A stretch of 64,000 nucleotides of DNA from JAGVPT01 sp049578505 (lineage in GTDB: Bacteria > Bacteroidota > Ignavibacteria > UBA10030 > UBA8401): contig JBAUMC010000113.1 of the NCBI GenBank assembly GCA_049578505.1, positions 1 to 64,000 of the forward strand, in the 5' to 3' direction. Numbering within the stretch: position 1 is the stretch's first letter; the number at the start of each line of letters is the position of its first letter. Positions 25,825 to 35,327 of the stretch are shown piece by piece. The translations under genes and the position numbers were made by a program. The notes beneath the pieces are model-generated. The model did no database searches. It had not been told where the DNA came from and saw only the letters and a list, made by a program, of their open reading frames with translations.

Positions 25825-26601
25825 TCAAGGAATTGGGGGCGGGTGGTTCTCGCCTGATTTCATCTTCTCTGTCAATTCAACTTTCAAATCCTGATAACGA
25901 GACATCGCATGCTGAACCTGCTGCCGCGAATGATACAACTCAAACTGGAGCCGTACTTCTTCGCGATCAAGTCTCCTAAAGAAAAAAAACGCTCCCGCTG
26001 TAAGCCCGCCGCCGAAAATGATGACAATAACCACGGCGATTTCGTAAAGAGCATCTACTTCCGAACCGATCCGCTCCAACGCGCGATAACTGTCGTCACG
26101 TGAATTCTGCTTTTCTGTCATGAGAGCGAGAATTGTGGTGCGGATCGACCCCATCAATTCTTTCCCTTTGTCGGTAAGGACAGCCTGGAGTGAATCAGAA
26201 GAACTATTGGTCATTGCAAGATTAATCGAGGACTTAATAATCTCGATTCTGCCATTAATTGACGTCCCGAGCGAATCGAGAAATTCGTCGCGATAACTCC
26301 CTTTCACATTTAATTGTTTTAGATAGAGAAAAGATTGTTGGACCGACTTCACTGCGGAATTGTAATCCTTAATGAAGTCCCTGTTATTGGTGATGATGAA
26401 TCCACGTCGGCTCGATTCCGCCCTCTGAAGAGAAATCAAGACATCCTGCAGAACAATAACGACTTCGTGATTGTACGACAATAATTCTATCTGCCTCGTT
26501 CCCTCGCCGACCGCAGCTTTCATGAAATACAGCAAGCCAAAGAATAACAAAAAAGCGGCGGTGATGCTGCCGAACAGAAACCGTTTAAACAATCGTCCCA
26601 T
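25825..26601 (-). CDS. CHASE3-domain membrane protein lacking an output domain
   Basis: 258 residues. Helix TM1 (about 8-28), an extracytoplasmic helical CHASE3 domain (about 35-175; 'LQRAESSRRGFIITNNRDFIKDYNSA' is typical), TM2 (about 187-210), then only about 45 cytoplasmic residues rich in Gln, Glu and Arg (a probable coiled coil) and a PPPIP end. CHASE3 normally feeds a histidine kinase, methyl-accepting or GGDEF domain; none is present, and the upstream and downstream sequence does not continue such a domain. It may be a stand-alone partner subunit or a shortened sensor. No kinase gene is adjacent. Confidence 0.78.
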   Translation of the reverse strand: MGRLFKRFLFGSITAAFLLFFGLLYFMKAAVGEGTRQIELLSYNHEVVIVLQDVLISLQRAESSRRGFIITNNRDFIKDYNSAVKSVQQSFLYLKQLNVKGSYRDEFLDSLGTSINGRIEIIKSSINLAMTNSSSDSLQAVLTDKGKELMGSIRTTILALMTEKQNSRDDSYRALERIGSEVDALYEIAVVIVIIFGGGLTAGAFFFFRRLDREEVRLQFELYHSRQQVQHAMSRYQDLKVELTEKMKSGENHPPPIP

Positions 26602-26709
26602 AGGAAGAATTTAATGTCGGTGATGCATTATGCCCCCAACAAGCAACGTAGCATCTCCCGGTTAATGGTTTTAATGTCTAGACATTCCATGTTGGGTTCG
26701 GTATCAAGT

Positions 26710-28554
26710 TCATCTGTCTGAAACGGAGACCGCTTCAGCGTCCAGCGTGGCGTGAGCTTGCGCATGGATAATATCCCCCATCGTTATTATCCCGATAAGC
26801 CGGTCATCGGCGGCCTCGTCCACTACACCAAGCTGGCGCCTTTCGAACTTATCCATCATAACAATGGCACGGGCAAGAGTGTCATCCGCGTGCAACTGGG
26901 AATGACGATGCACAATTCCATGAACATGCGCTTCACGCTTCCCCTCTGCCAGCATTTGCCGAAGCGCCGACTCATTGACTAATCCAATATACTTCCCATT
27001 GTCGTCTAGAACCGGATAAGAAGAAAAACTATAGATGGCAACAAGTTCAAACGCCTGCTCGATACTCATCGAACTCCTAAGCGAGAGGATGTTCTTTGCA
27101 CTCATTGCAGCACCGACTTTCAATCTGTCCAAATCGTTAATCGGAGCCACATGGCCATGCGGGATATGAATTCCGTCCTGCGCCATCAGCCCATCGTAGA
27201 GAGAAACCGGACGCCAGTGACGTACCAAGCCATAGGTAATCATATTTGCGATCATCAGGGGAAGAATCAACGAATATCCCCCTGTCATTTCAATAATCAC
27301 GAGAACGGAAGTCATAGGAGCTCTAACAATTCCCGCGAAAACCGCCCCCATACCAACCAGGGCGAATGCGCCGATATCGTTTGGAGAATGGTTAAGTAGA
27401 TTGACATCCAAATATCCCACCGCTCCTCCAACCATTCCTCCAATAAAGAGCGCGGGCGCGAAAAGTCCTCCTGCTCCACCGCTGCTAAAAGAAAAGACAG
27501 TGGCAAGGATTTTCATAATTCCGAGGATGATCAGCGCTCCTATAGTCAGTTTTCCTGCGAGGGCAAATGAAAGCGTTTCATAACCGACACCTGTAATCCC
27601 GTCGAAATGGATCCATAAGAGAGCAGCAACAGCAAGAATTCCTGTCACCAATCCACCGATAGCAGGCTGCGCCCATCTGGGCAGCCACGTGTTTTGTTGA
27701 AACCATTTTCGAAGGCTCAAGAGGGAATCGGTGAACGCAATAGAAGCGCCGCTTGCAATAACGCCGAGCACTGCATAGAGAATAAGTGACGATGCGTGAT
27801 CCAATCCATAGACCTGCTGAACTTCCAGAACGGGGTGTTCTCCGAGAACGTTCCGCTCGATCACCGCGGCCAGTGCCGCAGCTACAATGACTCCAGATAA
27901 AACCGTCTGATCGAGAGTTCCGATGATCTCTTCGATCGCAAATGTTACCCCAGCAATCGGCGCATTAAATGCCGCAGCGATGCCGGCGGCAGCTCCGACC
28001 GGCAGGAGACGGCGCAGATTTTGCCGCGATAAGGCGGCCCCGCGTCCCAGCAATCCTGCAATTCCCGCACTGATTTGTATCGTCGGTCCCTCGGGGCCCA
28101 ACGATGAACCCGATCCGATTTGCAGCGCACCGATAAAAAATTTTCCGAGAACATCGCGAAAGGGTATCCGATCTTCCTTCATCCAAAACGCGACCTTCAC
28201 CTGCACTACTCCACTCCCGCGTGCCCCGGGCGCGACATAGTACAAAAGCAGACCGCATATCAACGCACCGAGTGTAGGAGTGAAAATAATCCAGAGAATC
28301 GATGACGGATAGGACGTTGCCAGAGCTCGGTCAACCAGGAATCCCCCAAGTAATTTGATGGCGAGATGAAACGCAACCGCAGCCAGGCCGCAAACAGCGC
28401 CGATAATAAGCGTTAGGACAAAAAGCCGTTGGTTCTCTGAGGGGATGGCCTTGTTATAAATGCGCAGCAGCTTGATGCTTCCGAATTGAAACCGCGACCG
28501 GAGGATGTCGAAAATTTTCATAACGTCGAAAATGTTTTTTTTGCCATTGTACAT
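26710..28554 (-). CDS. ClC-family chloride channel/antiporter with C-terminal CBS pair
   Basis: 614 residues, about 10-12 membrane helices then two CBS domains (about 470-600). Ion-pathway motifs: 'ARGSGV', 'GSGSSLGPEGP' with the gating Glu, and 'SSGGAGGLFAPALFIGG' (GxFxP). The CBS pair ('MSAKNILSLRSSMSIEQAFELV', 'DDTLARAIVMMDKFERRQLGVVD') may bind adenine nucleotides. An internal ATG at 28521 is an alternative start; neither has a convincing SD. The gating Glu suggests Cl-/H+ exchange rather than a pure channel, but that is inference. Confidence 0.9.
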   Translation of the reverse strand: MYNGKKNIFDVMKIFDILRSRFQFGSIKLLRIYNKAIPSENQRLFVLTLIIGAVCGLAAVAFHLAIKLLGGFLVDRALATSYPSSILWIIFTPTLGALICGLLLYYVAPGARGSGVVQVKVAFWMKEDRIPFRDVLGKFFIGALQIGSGSSLGPEGPTIQISAGIAGLLGRGAALSRQNLRRLLPVGAAAGIAAAFNAPIAGVTFAIEEIIGTLDQTVLSGVIVAAALAAVIERNVLGEHPVLEVQQVYGLDHASSLILYAVLGVIASGASIAFTDSLLSLRKWFQQNTWLPRWAQPAIGGLVTGILAVAALLWIHFDGITGVGYETLSFALAGKLTIGALIILGIMKILATVFSFSSGGAGGLFAPALFIGGMVGGAVGYLDVNLLNHSPNDIGAFALVGMGAVFAGIVRAPMTSVLVIIEMTGGYSLILPLMIANMITYGLVRHWRPVSLYDGLMAQDGIHIPHGHVAPINDLDRLKVGAAMSAKNILSLRSSMSIEQAFELVAIYSFSSYPVLDDNGKYIGLVNESALRQMLAEGKREAHVHGIVHRHSQLHADDTLARAIVMMDKFERRQLGVVDEAADDRLIGIITMGDIIHAQAHATLDAEAVSVSDR

Positions 28555-28948
28555 TTTTCGCTGTTGTGAATCAGCGGTCGGTCAAACAGTATATTGTCTC
28601 TCGAACATGCATCGATTTTAATCTAAGAAATTGGACGCCAAAATCAAAAACTGTTTCCAGGGCATGAATCCGCCGGAGTTTTAATCAAAAAAAAAATGCC
28701 CTCTCCGATTCCGTTTTGCTCGGAAAATTACTGCCAAAGAAAAGCCTTTGCAGTATTAAAACAGTAGAAGCTGAGGCGGAGGAACAAAGACGTACGTCGC
28801 GTCTTGGAGGGGTATAGCACAAATCAGAACTCCGGCTAAAGTTTTGCTGTGGCCAGATACGGAAAAAATTGCCGGAGTACTTGCACCGATTACAGCTTAG
28901 TGCGCGGACGGAATCGGACGCCCAGCGCAACAAGCCGATATCATCGGT
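28555..28948. other. Gene-free gap between ClC and PpiD genes
   Basis: About 394 nt with no supportable gene. A stem-loop TACTGC-CAAAG (28729-28739) / CTTTGCAGTA (28746-28755) and an A10 run (28687-28696) are the only structures noticed. It must contain the ClC promoter and the 3' end of the ppiD-like transcript. Confidence 0.4.
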
Positions 28949-31042
28949 TCAACGATAAAATGTATCGCGCAGGTCTTCAATGTCGGACTTATCTTTCAGC
29001 TTCTGAAGCCAGTCGGCGACGATGCGCTGTTTCTTTTCCTGCAACATTTGGGCAGCGAGGATATTCTTTTGCGCGTTGAAGCTGGCGGAATCGAACGGGC
29101 TTTTGCTCAAAAGCTTGATCAGGTAATATCCTCTTTCTCCTTCAACGGGCTGGGATATTTTTTGTACCGGCAGCATCATTACCACACCGAGAAAAGCGTT
29201 GTCCCTCCCGATGGTAGGGATTGACCCTGTTAGAGCAAATATTCCCGTTGACTGAACGCTAATTCGCGGATCGGAAACAACCAGCGATGAGAGGTCGACG
29301 GAATCGTTCATCGATGCGCGCTGCTTTTCAACCACCTCTTTCATCATCTCCATCTTCTTTTTTCGGACGACGCGCGGCTGCAGAAAGTTTTTCACTTCGT
29401 CGAATGGACGAACGCCGTCTTTCTTCAGCTCAGAAATCTTAAACACGGCCACCCCTCCGTTGACTTCATAGGCTTCGCTGACATCGCCTAAATCCTTTTC
29501 GAAGGCAAATCTCGAAACCGACTCGTTAACGCCGATTCCCGGAATCATCGCACCTTTTTGAAACGAGGGTGTTTCTCTCACCTGTAAGCCTAACCCTTCT
29601 GCCTCCTTTTCAATTTTTCCATCCTTTGCAAGAAAAGCAAAATCCTGCGCACGCTGCATAGCGTCGTCTTTTGTCTGCGAACTGGCTTTGATCGGAAGAT
29701 CGATGTCGGCAATTTTCACCTCGCGGCTGTCTCTCCCCTCGATCTTGATAATGTGAATCCCGAATTGGGTTTTCACCGGGCCGAGGATTTGACCGGGCCT
29801 CCCTTTCAGTGCTACGTCTTCAAACGGCTTCACCATCCTCCCTTTGCCAAACCAGCCGAGTTCACCGCCTGATATTGCCGCACCCGGTTCACTCGAATAC
29901 TGTTTTGCAAGGTCGGCAAAATCTTCCCCCTTTCGCGCACGTCCTAGCAGCTGCTCGGCCTGCTTCATCACTTCTTTCTCGTCTTTTCCCGCGGTAGTGA
30001 GAAGAATATGCCGGGCACGGACGAAAATTTCGGTTCCCTGTTTTTCCTCAAGAATTTTTATGATATGAATCCCGTCGAAATCTTTTATCGGGCCTACAAC
30101 GTCGCCAACCTTCGCGTCGAAAACGAAGTTTTCCTTTTCTTGCGTCAGCTGCCCGTGTTTGAAGAATGCCGGAGGTGTAGAGGTTTCAGAGTATGATTTT
30201 TGCAGGTCGAGGAAATCGATCCCCGCCTTTGTTTGCTGGAGAATGTTGTTGGCTTCTACAAGCACATCCTGAGAATCTTTTGCCGACGGCTGGTCGCTGA
30301 ATAATACATACTTCAGTTTGCGCGAGGCTTTTGCTTTGAATTCATCCTGGTTTTCGTTATAATATTTCTGCAGGTCGTCACCTGAGACGGAGACGGCACT
30401 ATCGGAAAAGAACCTGTTCGGGTCAAATAATGCGTACTGTGCATCGAGCTTTGTGTTCTGGCCCTCGAACCGATCTTCAATTTCCCCCGGCGTTACTCGT
30501 ACCGTTGCAAAAATGAGGCTCTGCATTTTTTCGGAAAGGCGCTGCTGCCGCAGCCCGGTTTCCACCTGGATCATAATGTCCTTGTTTTTCGGGTCATTGA
30601 TTGTCTGATCGTAAGCTGCCCTGTTGAATTTCCCGGTCGAATCCCTGAATTGCTGCACTAAAAAATCGGGCGGATTATCACCTTTTACCCAATCCACAAG
30701 TTCCTGGTCGGCTACCGTGATGCCTGCACGCTGAGTCTCTTTTTCGACCAACGTAGTGGCAACCAGAGTGTTCCAGATTTGATCCCGAATCTCTTTCATG
30801 GTTTGGTCGTCCGGGTCTTGTCCCGATTGTTTCTTTTGGTTTTCCGCAGCTCGCTTCACCATTTCGGAAAACTCCACATAGGTAATTTTCTTTCCATCGA
30901 TGATCCCAACGTAGTCATGGCGTCCTGACTTGATTCCGAGGTAATCCATTCCCCATTCAAAAACGATCATAACCACAAACATGATTACGAGCCCGATGAG
31001 AATCACGGGCATATTATCGCGCATTTTGGTCATTATTGGCAT
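28949..31042 (-). CDS. ppiD: PpiD/SurA-like membrane-anchored peptidyl-prolyl isomerase
   Basis: 697 residues. One N-terminal helix (about 11-30) anchors it to the inner membrane with the chaperone region in the periplasm. A SurA-N-like helical domain (about 40-190) is followed by two parvulin-type regions: a degenerate one ('SRKLKYVLFS...AFFKHGQL...VGPIKDFDGIHIIKI') and a canonical one ('VRARHILLTTAGKDEKE...ELGWFGKGRMVKPFEDVAL...GPVKTQFGIHIIKIEG'), then a third half-length C-terminal region. PpiD assists folding of exported proteins near the Sec translocon, sensible beside many outer-membrane proteins. AAGGAG precedes the ATG by 11 nt. Confidence 0.88.
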   Translation of the reverse strand: MPIMTKMRDNMPVILIGLVIMFVVMIVFEWGMDYLGIKSGRHDYVGIIDGKKITYVEFSEMVKRAAENQKKQSGQDPDDQTMKEIRDQIWNTLVATTLVEKETQRAGITVADQELVDWVKGDNPPDFLVQQFRDSTGKFNRAAYDQTINDPKNKDIMIQVETGLRQQRLSEKMQSLIFATVRVTPGEIEDRFEGQNTKLDAQYALFDPNRFFSDSAVSVSGDDLQKYYNENQDEFKAKASRKLKYVLFSDQPSAKDSQDVLVEANNILQQTKAGIDFLDLQKSYSETSTPPAFFKHGQLTQEKENFVFDAKVGDVVGPIKDFDGIHIIKILEEKQGTEIFVRARHILLTTAGKDEKEVMKQAEQLLGRARKGEDFADLAKQYSSEPGAAISGGELGWFGKGRMVKPFEDVALKGRPGQILGPVKTQFGIHIIKIEGRDSREVKIADIDLPIKASSQTKDDAMQRAQDFAFLAKDGKIEKEAEGLGLQVRETPSFQKGAMIPGIGVNESVSRFAFEKDLGDVSEAYEVNGGVAVFKISELKKDGVRPFDEVKNFLQPRVVRKKKMEMMKEVVEKQRASMNDSVDLSSLVVSDPRISVQSTGIFALTGSIPTIGRDNAFLGVVMMLPVQKISQPVEGERGYYLIKLLSKSPFDSASFNAQKNILAAQMLQEKKQRIVADWLQKLKDKSDIEDLRDTFYR

Positions 31043-31164
31043 AACCGGACGAACTCCTTACTGCAAGATATTGAAATTGAACTGACTCAAGTAATGAATA
31101 TAATCGAAACCGGTTTGAAATGCAACGCAAAAGCGGGAAATGGTACGACGTCGCCGGCGTTGCA

Positions 31165-31241
31165 GATGTCGGACACCTAATTTAAAAGTCGCGATATGCT
31201 GATTTATTTAGTCGAGTAAGCGAAGAGGGTTTTCGACATCT
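31165..31241. repeat. MITE-like element, degenerate copy (copy 2)
   Basis: GATGTCGGACACCT (left, from 31165) and AGGGTTTTCGACATCT (right, to 31241) enclose sequence alignable to the copy at 477-556 (AAGTCGCGATATGCTGATTTATTT versus AAATCGTGATAAGTTGAAATATTT in pieces). Together with the double-hairpin repeat just downstream it fills the 31043-31453 gap upstream of dxr. Confidence 0.45.
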
Positions 31242-31296
31242 ACTTAAACTCACCACTAGCGCGACCATAGTAATGGCTTAATTTGAATAAAGAATT

Positions 31297-31380
31297 GTCA
31301 TGCCCACCGAAGTGGGCATCCATTGTGTAGCAAAAAGGGAAAATTTGGATCCCTTCGGAACGCGGAAATGACAAACTGAG
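31297..31380. repeat. Double-hairpin dispersed repeat (copy B)
   Basis: TCATGCCCAC-CGAA-GTGGGCATCCA forms the first hairpin. The second is degraded (GGATCCCTTCGGAACGCGGAAATGACAAACTGAG). It is preceded by TAATGGCTTAATTTGA, also present in modified form before copies A and C. GCGACCAT occurs on both sides (31261 and about 31389). It lies 75 nt upstream of dxr. Confidence 0.7.
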
Positions 31381-31453
31381 CCAGCACTGCGACCATCGTT
31401 ACCTTGACTTACATTCTGCATTTAGTTACATTTTTTGAAAGAATATAACGGTT

Positions 31454-32617
31454 TTGTCATTGCACTCTCGGCAAAAAAACATTGCTATCCTTGGTTCCAC
31501 GGGCTCCATCGGCAAGAATAGCTTAGAAGTTATCGCCAACTTTCCAGATCAGTTTAAAATCTCCTATCTCACGATCAATAATAATGTGGATGGACTGTGC
31601 GATCAAGTACGTCGTTTTAGACCGAAAGGCGTCGTGGTATTGGACAAAAGATCGGCAGCGGAATGCAAAAGACGCTTTGATGGAACGACCGAAGTCCTTG
31701 ACGGCGAAGAAGGTTTAAAAGAGATTGTTCAGCGCGACGACGTGGATGTCGTCATCAGTTCATTGGTCGGATTTGCGGGATTGAAGCCGACAATCGCAGC
31801 GATCAAAGCAAAGAAAAAGATTGCTCTGGCTAACAAGGAAACCCTTGTCGCTGCCGGTGAGATCATCATGAAGCTGGTGAAAGAAACCGGCGCCATTCTC
31901 ATTCCGGTCGACAGCGAACATTCCGCGATTTTTCAATGCATGGTTGGAGAAGCGAGTTCATCCGTCGGTAAAATTATTCTTACTGCGTCGGGTGGACCAT
32001 TCCTCAACACTCCGTTGGAGAAGCTGCAAAAGGTAACGGTCGAGCAAGCGTTGAACCACCCGAACTGGAAAATGGGTAACAAGGTTACAATCGATTCCTC
32101 GACGTTGATGAACAAAGGTTTGGAAGTGATCGAGGCACGCTGGCTCTTCGGTATCCCGGCGGATAAAATCGACATTGTCATCCATCCACAATCGATCATT
32201 CACTCGATGGTAGAGTTTGTCGACGGTTCGGTCAAAGCGCAGCTCGGAGTGCCGGACATGAAGCTTCCGATCCAGTACGCGCTTACGTATCCGGAACGCG
32301 CGATGTCGAGTTTTGGCCGAGTCGATTTCCCGATACTGAAGGAAATGACGTTCTTTACCCCCGACCTCGACCGCTTTCAATGCTTACGGCTCGCGTACGA
32401 CGCCTTGCAGGAAGGCGGAACGATGCCCGCAGCGCTCAATGCGGCAAATGAAATAGCGGTGAAACGTTTTCTGGAGGGAAAAATTTCTTTCCTTCAAATA
32501 CCCGAAACCATCCGCCGTGCGATGGAGCATCACTCTGCGATCACGAGTCCTACGCTCGACGATATCATCGAAGCGGATACGTCGACCCGTCAATTTGCCG
32601 CGGGTATTTGCAATTAA
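31454..32617 (+). CDS. dxr: 1-deoxy-D-xylulose 5-phosphate reductoisomerase
   Basis: NADPH-dependent conversion of DXP to MEP, second step of the non-mevalonate isoprenoid pathway. 387 residues, normal length. NADPH site 'ILGSTGSIG'; 'LANKETLVAAGEIIM' and 'IPVDSEHSAIFQ' hold metal and substrate ligands (D, E); then 'LTASGGPF', 'HPNWKMGNKVTIDSSTLMNKGLEVIEA' and 'IHPQSIIHSMVEFVDGS'. The start is a TTG (31454) or the next TTG two codons on. Followed by rseP 64 nt downstream, the same pairing seen in many bacteria. Confidence 0.95.
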   Translation: MSLHSRQKNIAILGSTGSIGKNSLEVIANFPDQFKISYLTINNNVDGLCDQVRRFRPKGVVVLDKRSAAECKRRFDGTTEVLDGEEGLKEIVQRDDVDVVISSLVGFAGLKPTIAAIKAKKKIALANKETLVAAGEIIMKLVKETGAILIPVDSEHSAIFQCMVGEASSSVGKIILTASGGPFLNTPLEKLQKVTVEQALNHPNWKMGNKVTIDSSTLMNKGLEVIEARWLFGIPADKIDIVIHPQSIIHSMVEFVDGSVKAQLGVPDMKLPIQYALTYPERAMSSFGRVDFPILKEMTFFTPDLDRFQCLRLAYDALQEGGTMPAALNAANEIAVKRFLEGKISFLQIPETIRRAMEHHSAITSPTLDDIIEADTSTRQFAAGICN

Positions 32618-32681
32618 TCGCAGGTCACGCCCGCATCGTGCCCTGCTCCTTATTTTTTAGCAATCGAAGGTGTTTTCCGCG

Positions 32682-33998
32682 ATGGAATTTTTGCAGACTG
32701 TATTCTATTTCTTAGTGACGATCGGCGTGCTGGTCTTTATCCACGAGCTAGGACATTTCATCGCAGCAAAGGCGTGCAAGATGCGCGTCGATAGATTCTC
32801 GATCGGATTTCCACCCCGGGCATTCGGCAAAAAAATCGGCGAGACTGACTACTGCGTCTCGTGGGTTCCCATCGGCGGCTATGTGAAGATTGCGGGAATG
32901 ATCGATGAGAGCTTCGACACAGAATTCATCGACCGCGAACCGGAACCGTGGGAGTTTCGCTCGAAGCCTCTCTGGCAGAGGATGATCGTTATTTCCGCCG
33001 GCGTGACAATGAATATCCTCCTTGCAATCGCCATTTTCTGGGGAATCAATTTTGCCAATGGTGGAAACTTCCGCCAAACGACTGAGGTCGGATACATCAT
33101 TCCCGGGAGCGCCGCTGAGAAAGCCGGGTTCAGGGAAGGCGATAAAATTCTTGCCGTCAACGGCGAGAAGATTAATCATTGGGATGCAATCCAATCGGCG
33201 ATGTACGTCGACTTTGAGGGAGACGATCTCAGCATCGATGTGGAACGAACCGGAACCGCAACCACGATTGCCGTTCCGCATTCCCTGGTGCCCGACATTT
33301 CTGATGCGTCATTCGGCATTCTGCCTAATTTTACCGAGGCGGTGATCGGCGACGTTCTCAAAAACAAACCTGCCGAGGCTGCGGGGCTTAAACCGGAAGA
33401 TGTGATCCTCTCTATCGACCACCAGAAGGTGATCAACCAATTCCAAGTAACTCGCATCATCAAAGCCAGCGCCGGGAAAAAGATTGACATCGAATTGAGG
33501 CGCGGAACTCAGGTCGTTCAGACCGCAATAACTCCGACATCCGAAGGAATTATCGGGATCAGCATCGAGAGCCGTTACGCAGGCCCTGTTCTCCACGAAC
33601 ACTACGGTATTTTCGCATCGCTCCCGAAAGGGGTGGACGATGTGTACGGTGCGACAAAATTATTCATCAGCTCTATCTGGCACATCGTTGTAGGTAAGGC
33701 ATCGTTCACGAAATCGGTCGCGGGGCCTGTGAAAATCGCACAAATGGCAACGCGGACGGCCGAAGTCGGATTGATGAGTTTCCTCGGATTTATTGCATTG
33801 CTCAGCATCAGCCTTGCGGTGATGAATATTCTTCCCTTCCCCGCCCTTGACGGCGGGCACCTCATCATGCTCGTGTACGAGGCAATTTTCGGAAAACCAA
33901 TTCCGCACAAGGTTCAACAAACCGTACAACAGGCGGGAGTGCTGCTGCTACTGACGTTTATGGCATTTGTTATTTACAATGATATTGCCGGATTTTGA
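32682..33998 (+). CDS. rseP: RseP-type site-2 membrane zinc metalloprotease
   Basis: 438 residues from ATG 32682 (SD-like GAAGGTG about 10 nt upstream; an in-frame GTG at 32670 is alternative). HELGH (21-25) in the first helix and NILPFPALDGGHL near residue 390 supply the zinc ligands. Two PDZ domains lie between ('GSAAEKAGFREGDKILAVNG' and 'NKPAEAAGLKPEDVILSID'). In the family it cleaves anti-sigma factors or remnant signal peptides within the membrane. The two-PDZ form matches E. coli RseP. Cotranscribed with dxr; bamA, often next, is not here. Confidence 0.94.
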   Translation: MEFLQTVFYFLVTIGVLVFIHELGHFIAAKACKMRVDRFSIGFPPRAFGKKIGETDYCVSWVPIGGYVKIAGMIDESFDTEFIDREPEPWEFRSKPLWQRMIVISAGVTMNILLAIAIFWGINFANGGNFRQTTEVGYIIPGSAAEKAGFREGDKILAVNGEKINHWDAIQSAMYVDFEGDDLSIDVERTGTATTIAVPHSLVPDISDASFGILPNFTEAVIGDVLKNKPAEAAGLKPEDVILSIDHQKVINQFQVTRIIKASAGKKIDIELRRGTQVVQTAITPTSEGIIGISIESRYAGPVLHEHYGIFASLPKGVDDVYGATKLFISSIWHIVVGKASFTKSVAGPVKIAQMATRTAEVGLMSFLGFIALLSISLAVMNILPFPALDGGHLIMLVYEAIFGKPIPHKVQQTVQQAGVLLLLTFMAFVIYNDIAGF

Positions 33999-34099
33999 CC
34001 TTTTTTCTTGGTGACTCTCAACACAGCATGGTCTAGTATTATTCCTGTATCTTAGTCCAATTTCATATAGAGCTGTTTACAATTTTTCCGGAGAGAAGT

Positions 34100-35296
34100 A
34101 TGAGAATAACAAGAATTATGCAATTCCTTGAGGCGGCCATACTAACGCTTGCGCTACTTCACCAAGCGGCAGCTCAATCCATTTCCGTTTTTCCAGTTGT
34201 TACCCAAGCGGACATCATCAATGCTACTGCGCTTGTCGACCCCCTTACCGAGCAGGTAAAGAATATAGCGCCGACAAGTTTTTCGATGAGGATCGTGGAT
34301 AATCGGGCACCCGATACGGCTTGGGTAACAATGCACGTACAGGCGTTCATCATGCTCGATCAAGATGGACCTCCGGCCAAGCTTATTGCGACTGCCGACA
34401 TATTTGAGAAGAATCCCGGAAACAACATTCACACACCGTTTCCAATCCTTCCGGGCGCCGGCAGACTCTTCACAAGCCTCGACGCACAACAGGGAGGGTC
34501 CACGGATATTGATAACAATGCTACCGTCGATGATGCATTGAAGCAAAGACTAAAAAATATGATCGAAGATCCGGCGAGCGGCGGCAAAGTGCCTTCCGGC
34601 GTCTATTCGGTGAAGATAACATTCACAGTTGTCAGGTACGGCAACCACACTGTGAATGAAACTCTCGACCTGAGCAACGATCCGCGATTCACGGTCACCG
34701 TGACAAACCCCACTAATGCTACGTTGCTTCAGCCGTCGGATAACGGAGTGGAGTTCCCCTCTCCGTTCCCGCAGTTTCAATGGGCGTACGACACCCACGG
34801 AGTGTTGATCACCGTTTACGAAAAGAGACCTGAACAGCAATCACTTGAGGATGCAATTTCCGCATCCGACCCATATTTTCAGGTTCAGATTGACCGACAA
34901 CTTTCCGGTAACCTTACGACCCTTACGTATCCTCAGGCCCCAGTTGGCGGCCCGGGCATAACCATCCTCAAAGGACCTCGCCCACTCGAGCGCGGCAAGT
35001 CGTACGTTGTCGTCCTCGACGGTTTGCGGACGGCGTTCGGATATTCGATCGATCCCCTCAGAACGATCCGGCTGTTCCGTATCTCCGATCCGCAAGGAGA
35101 ACTTGTAATGAACATGTTGCAATCGGCACTGAGCGGCGGAACATTTCAAAATTTTATGAACCTCATTCAAGATCAAAAGCTCGTGCTTAACAGTTCCCAG
35201 ATTACTTTAAACGGCGTATCCCTTAGTGCTCAAGAGCTTCAAATGATCCTCAATCAAAACAAAAACAACATCAAATCGATCCGATTCGAAAACTAA
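34100..35296 (+). CDS. Secreted protein of unknown family, first gene of the FecR-CHASE2 cluster
   Basis: 398 residues; ATG has GGAGAG 8 nt upstream. A signal peptide (to about residue 25, LHQAAAQ) directs export. Residues about 26-200 are a mixed domain with Asp-rich 'DIDNNATVDDALKQRL'. About 205-330 read as a fibronectin-like beta domain ('PFPQFQWAYDTHGVLITVYE', 'LERGKSYVVVLDGL'). The C-terminal 60 residues are Gln/Asn-rich helices (MNLIQDQKLVLN, LSAQELQMILNQNKNN). I recognise no named family. It precedes the FecR gene by 31 nt on the same strand, so it is probably part of the same system. Confidence 0.7.
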   Translation: MRITRIMQFLEAAILTLALLHQAAAQSISVFPVVTQADIINATALVDPLTEQVKNIAPTSFSMRIVDNRAPDTAWVTMHVQAFIMLDQDGPPAKLIATADIFEKNPGNNIHTPFPILPGAGRLFTSLDAQQGGSTDIDNNATVDDALKQRLKNMIEDPASGGKVPSGVYSVKITFTVVRYGNHTVNETLDLSNDPRFTVTVTNPTNATLLQPSDNGVEFPSPFPQFQWAYDTHGVLITVYEKRPEQQSLEDAISASDPYFQVQIDRQLSGNLTTLTYPQAPVGGPGITILKGPRPLERGKSYVVVLDGLRTAFGYSIDPLRTIRLFRISDPQGELVMNMLQSALSGGTFQNFMNLIQDQKLVLNSSQITLNGVSLSAQELQMILNQNKNNIKSIRFEN

Positions 35297-35327
35297 CAGC
35301 GTACTGACTTCTTGGAGAAAACTCCAC

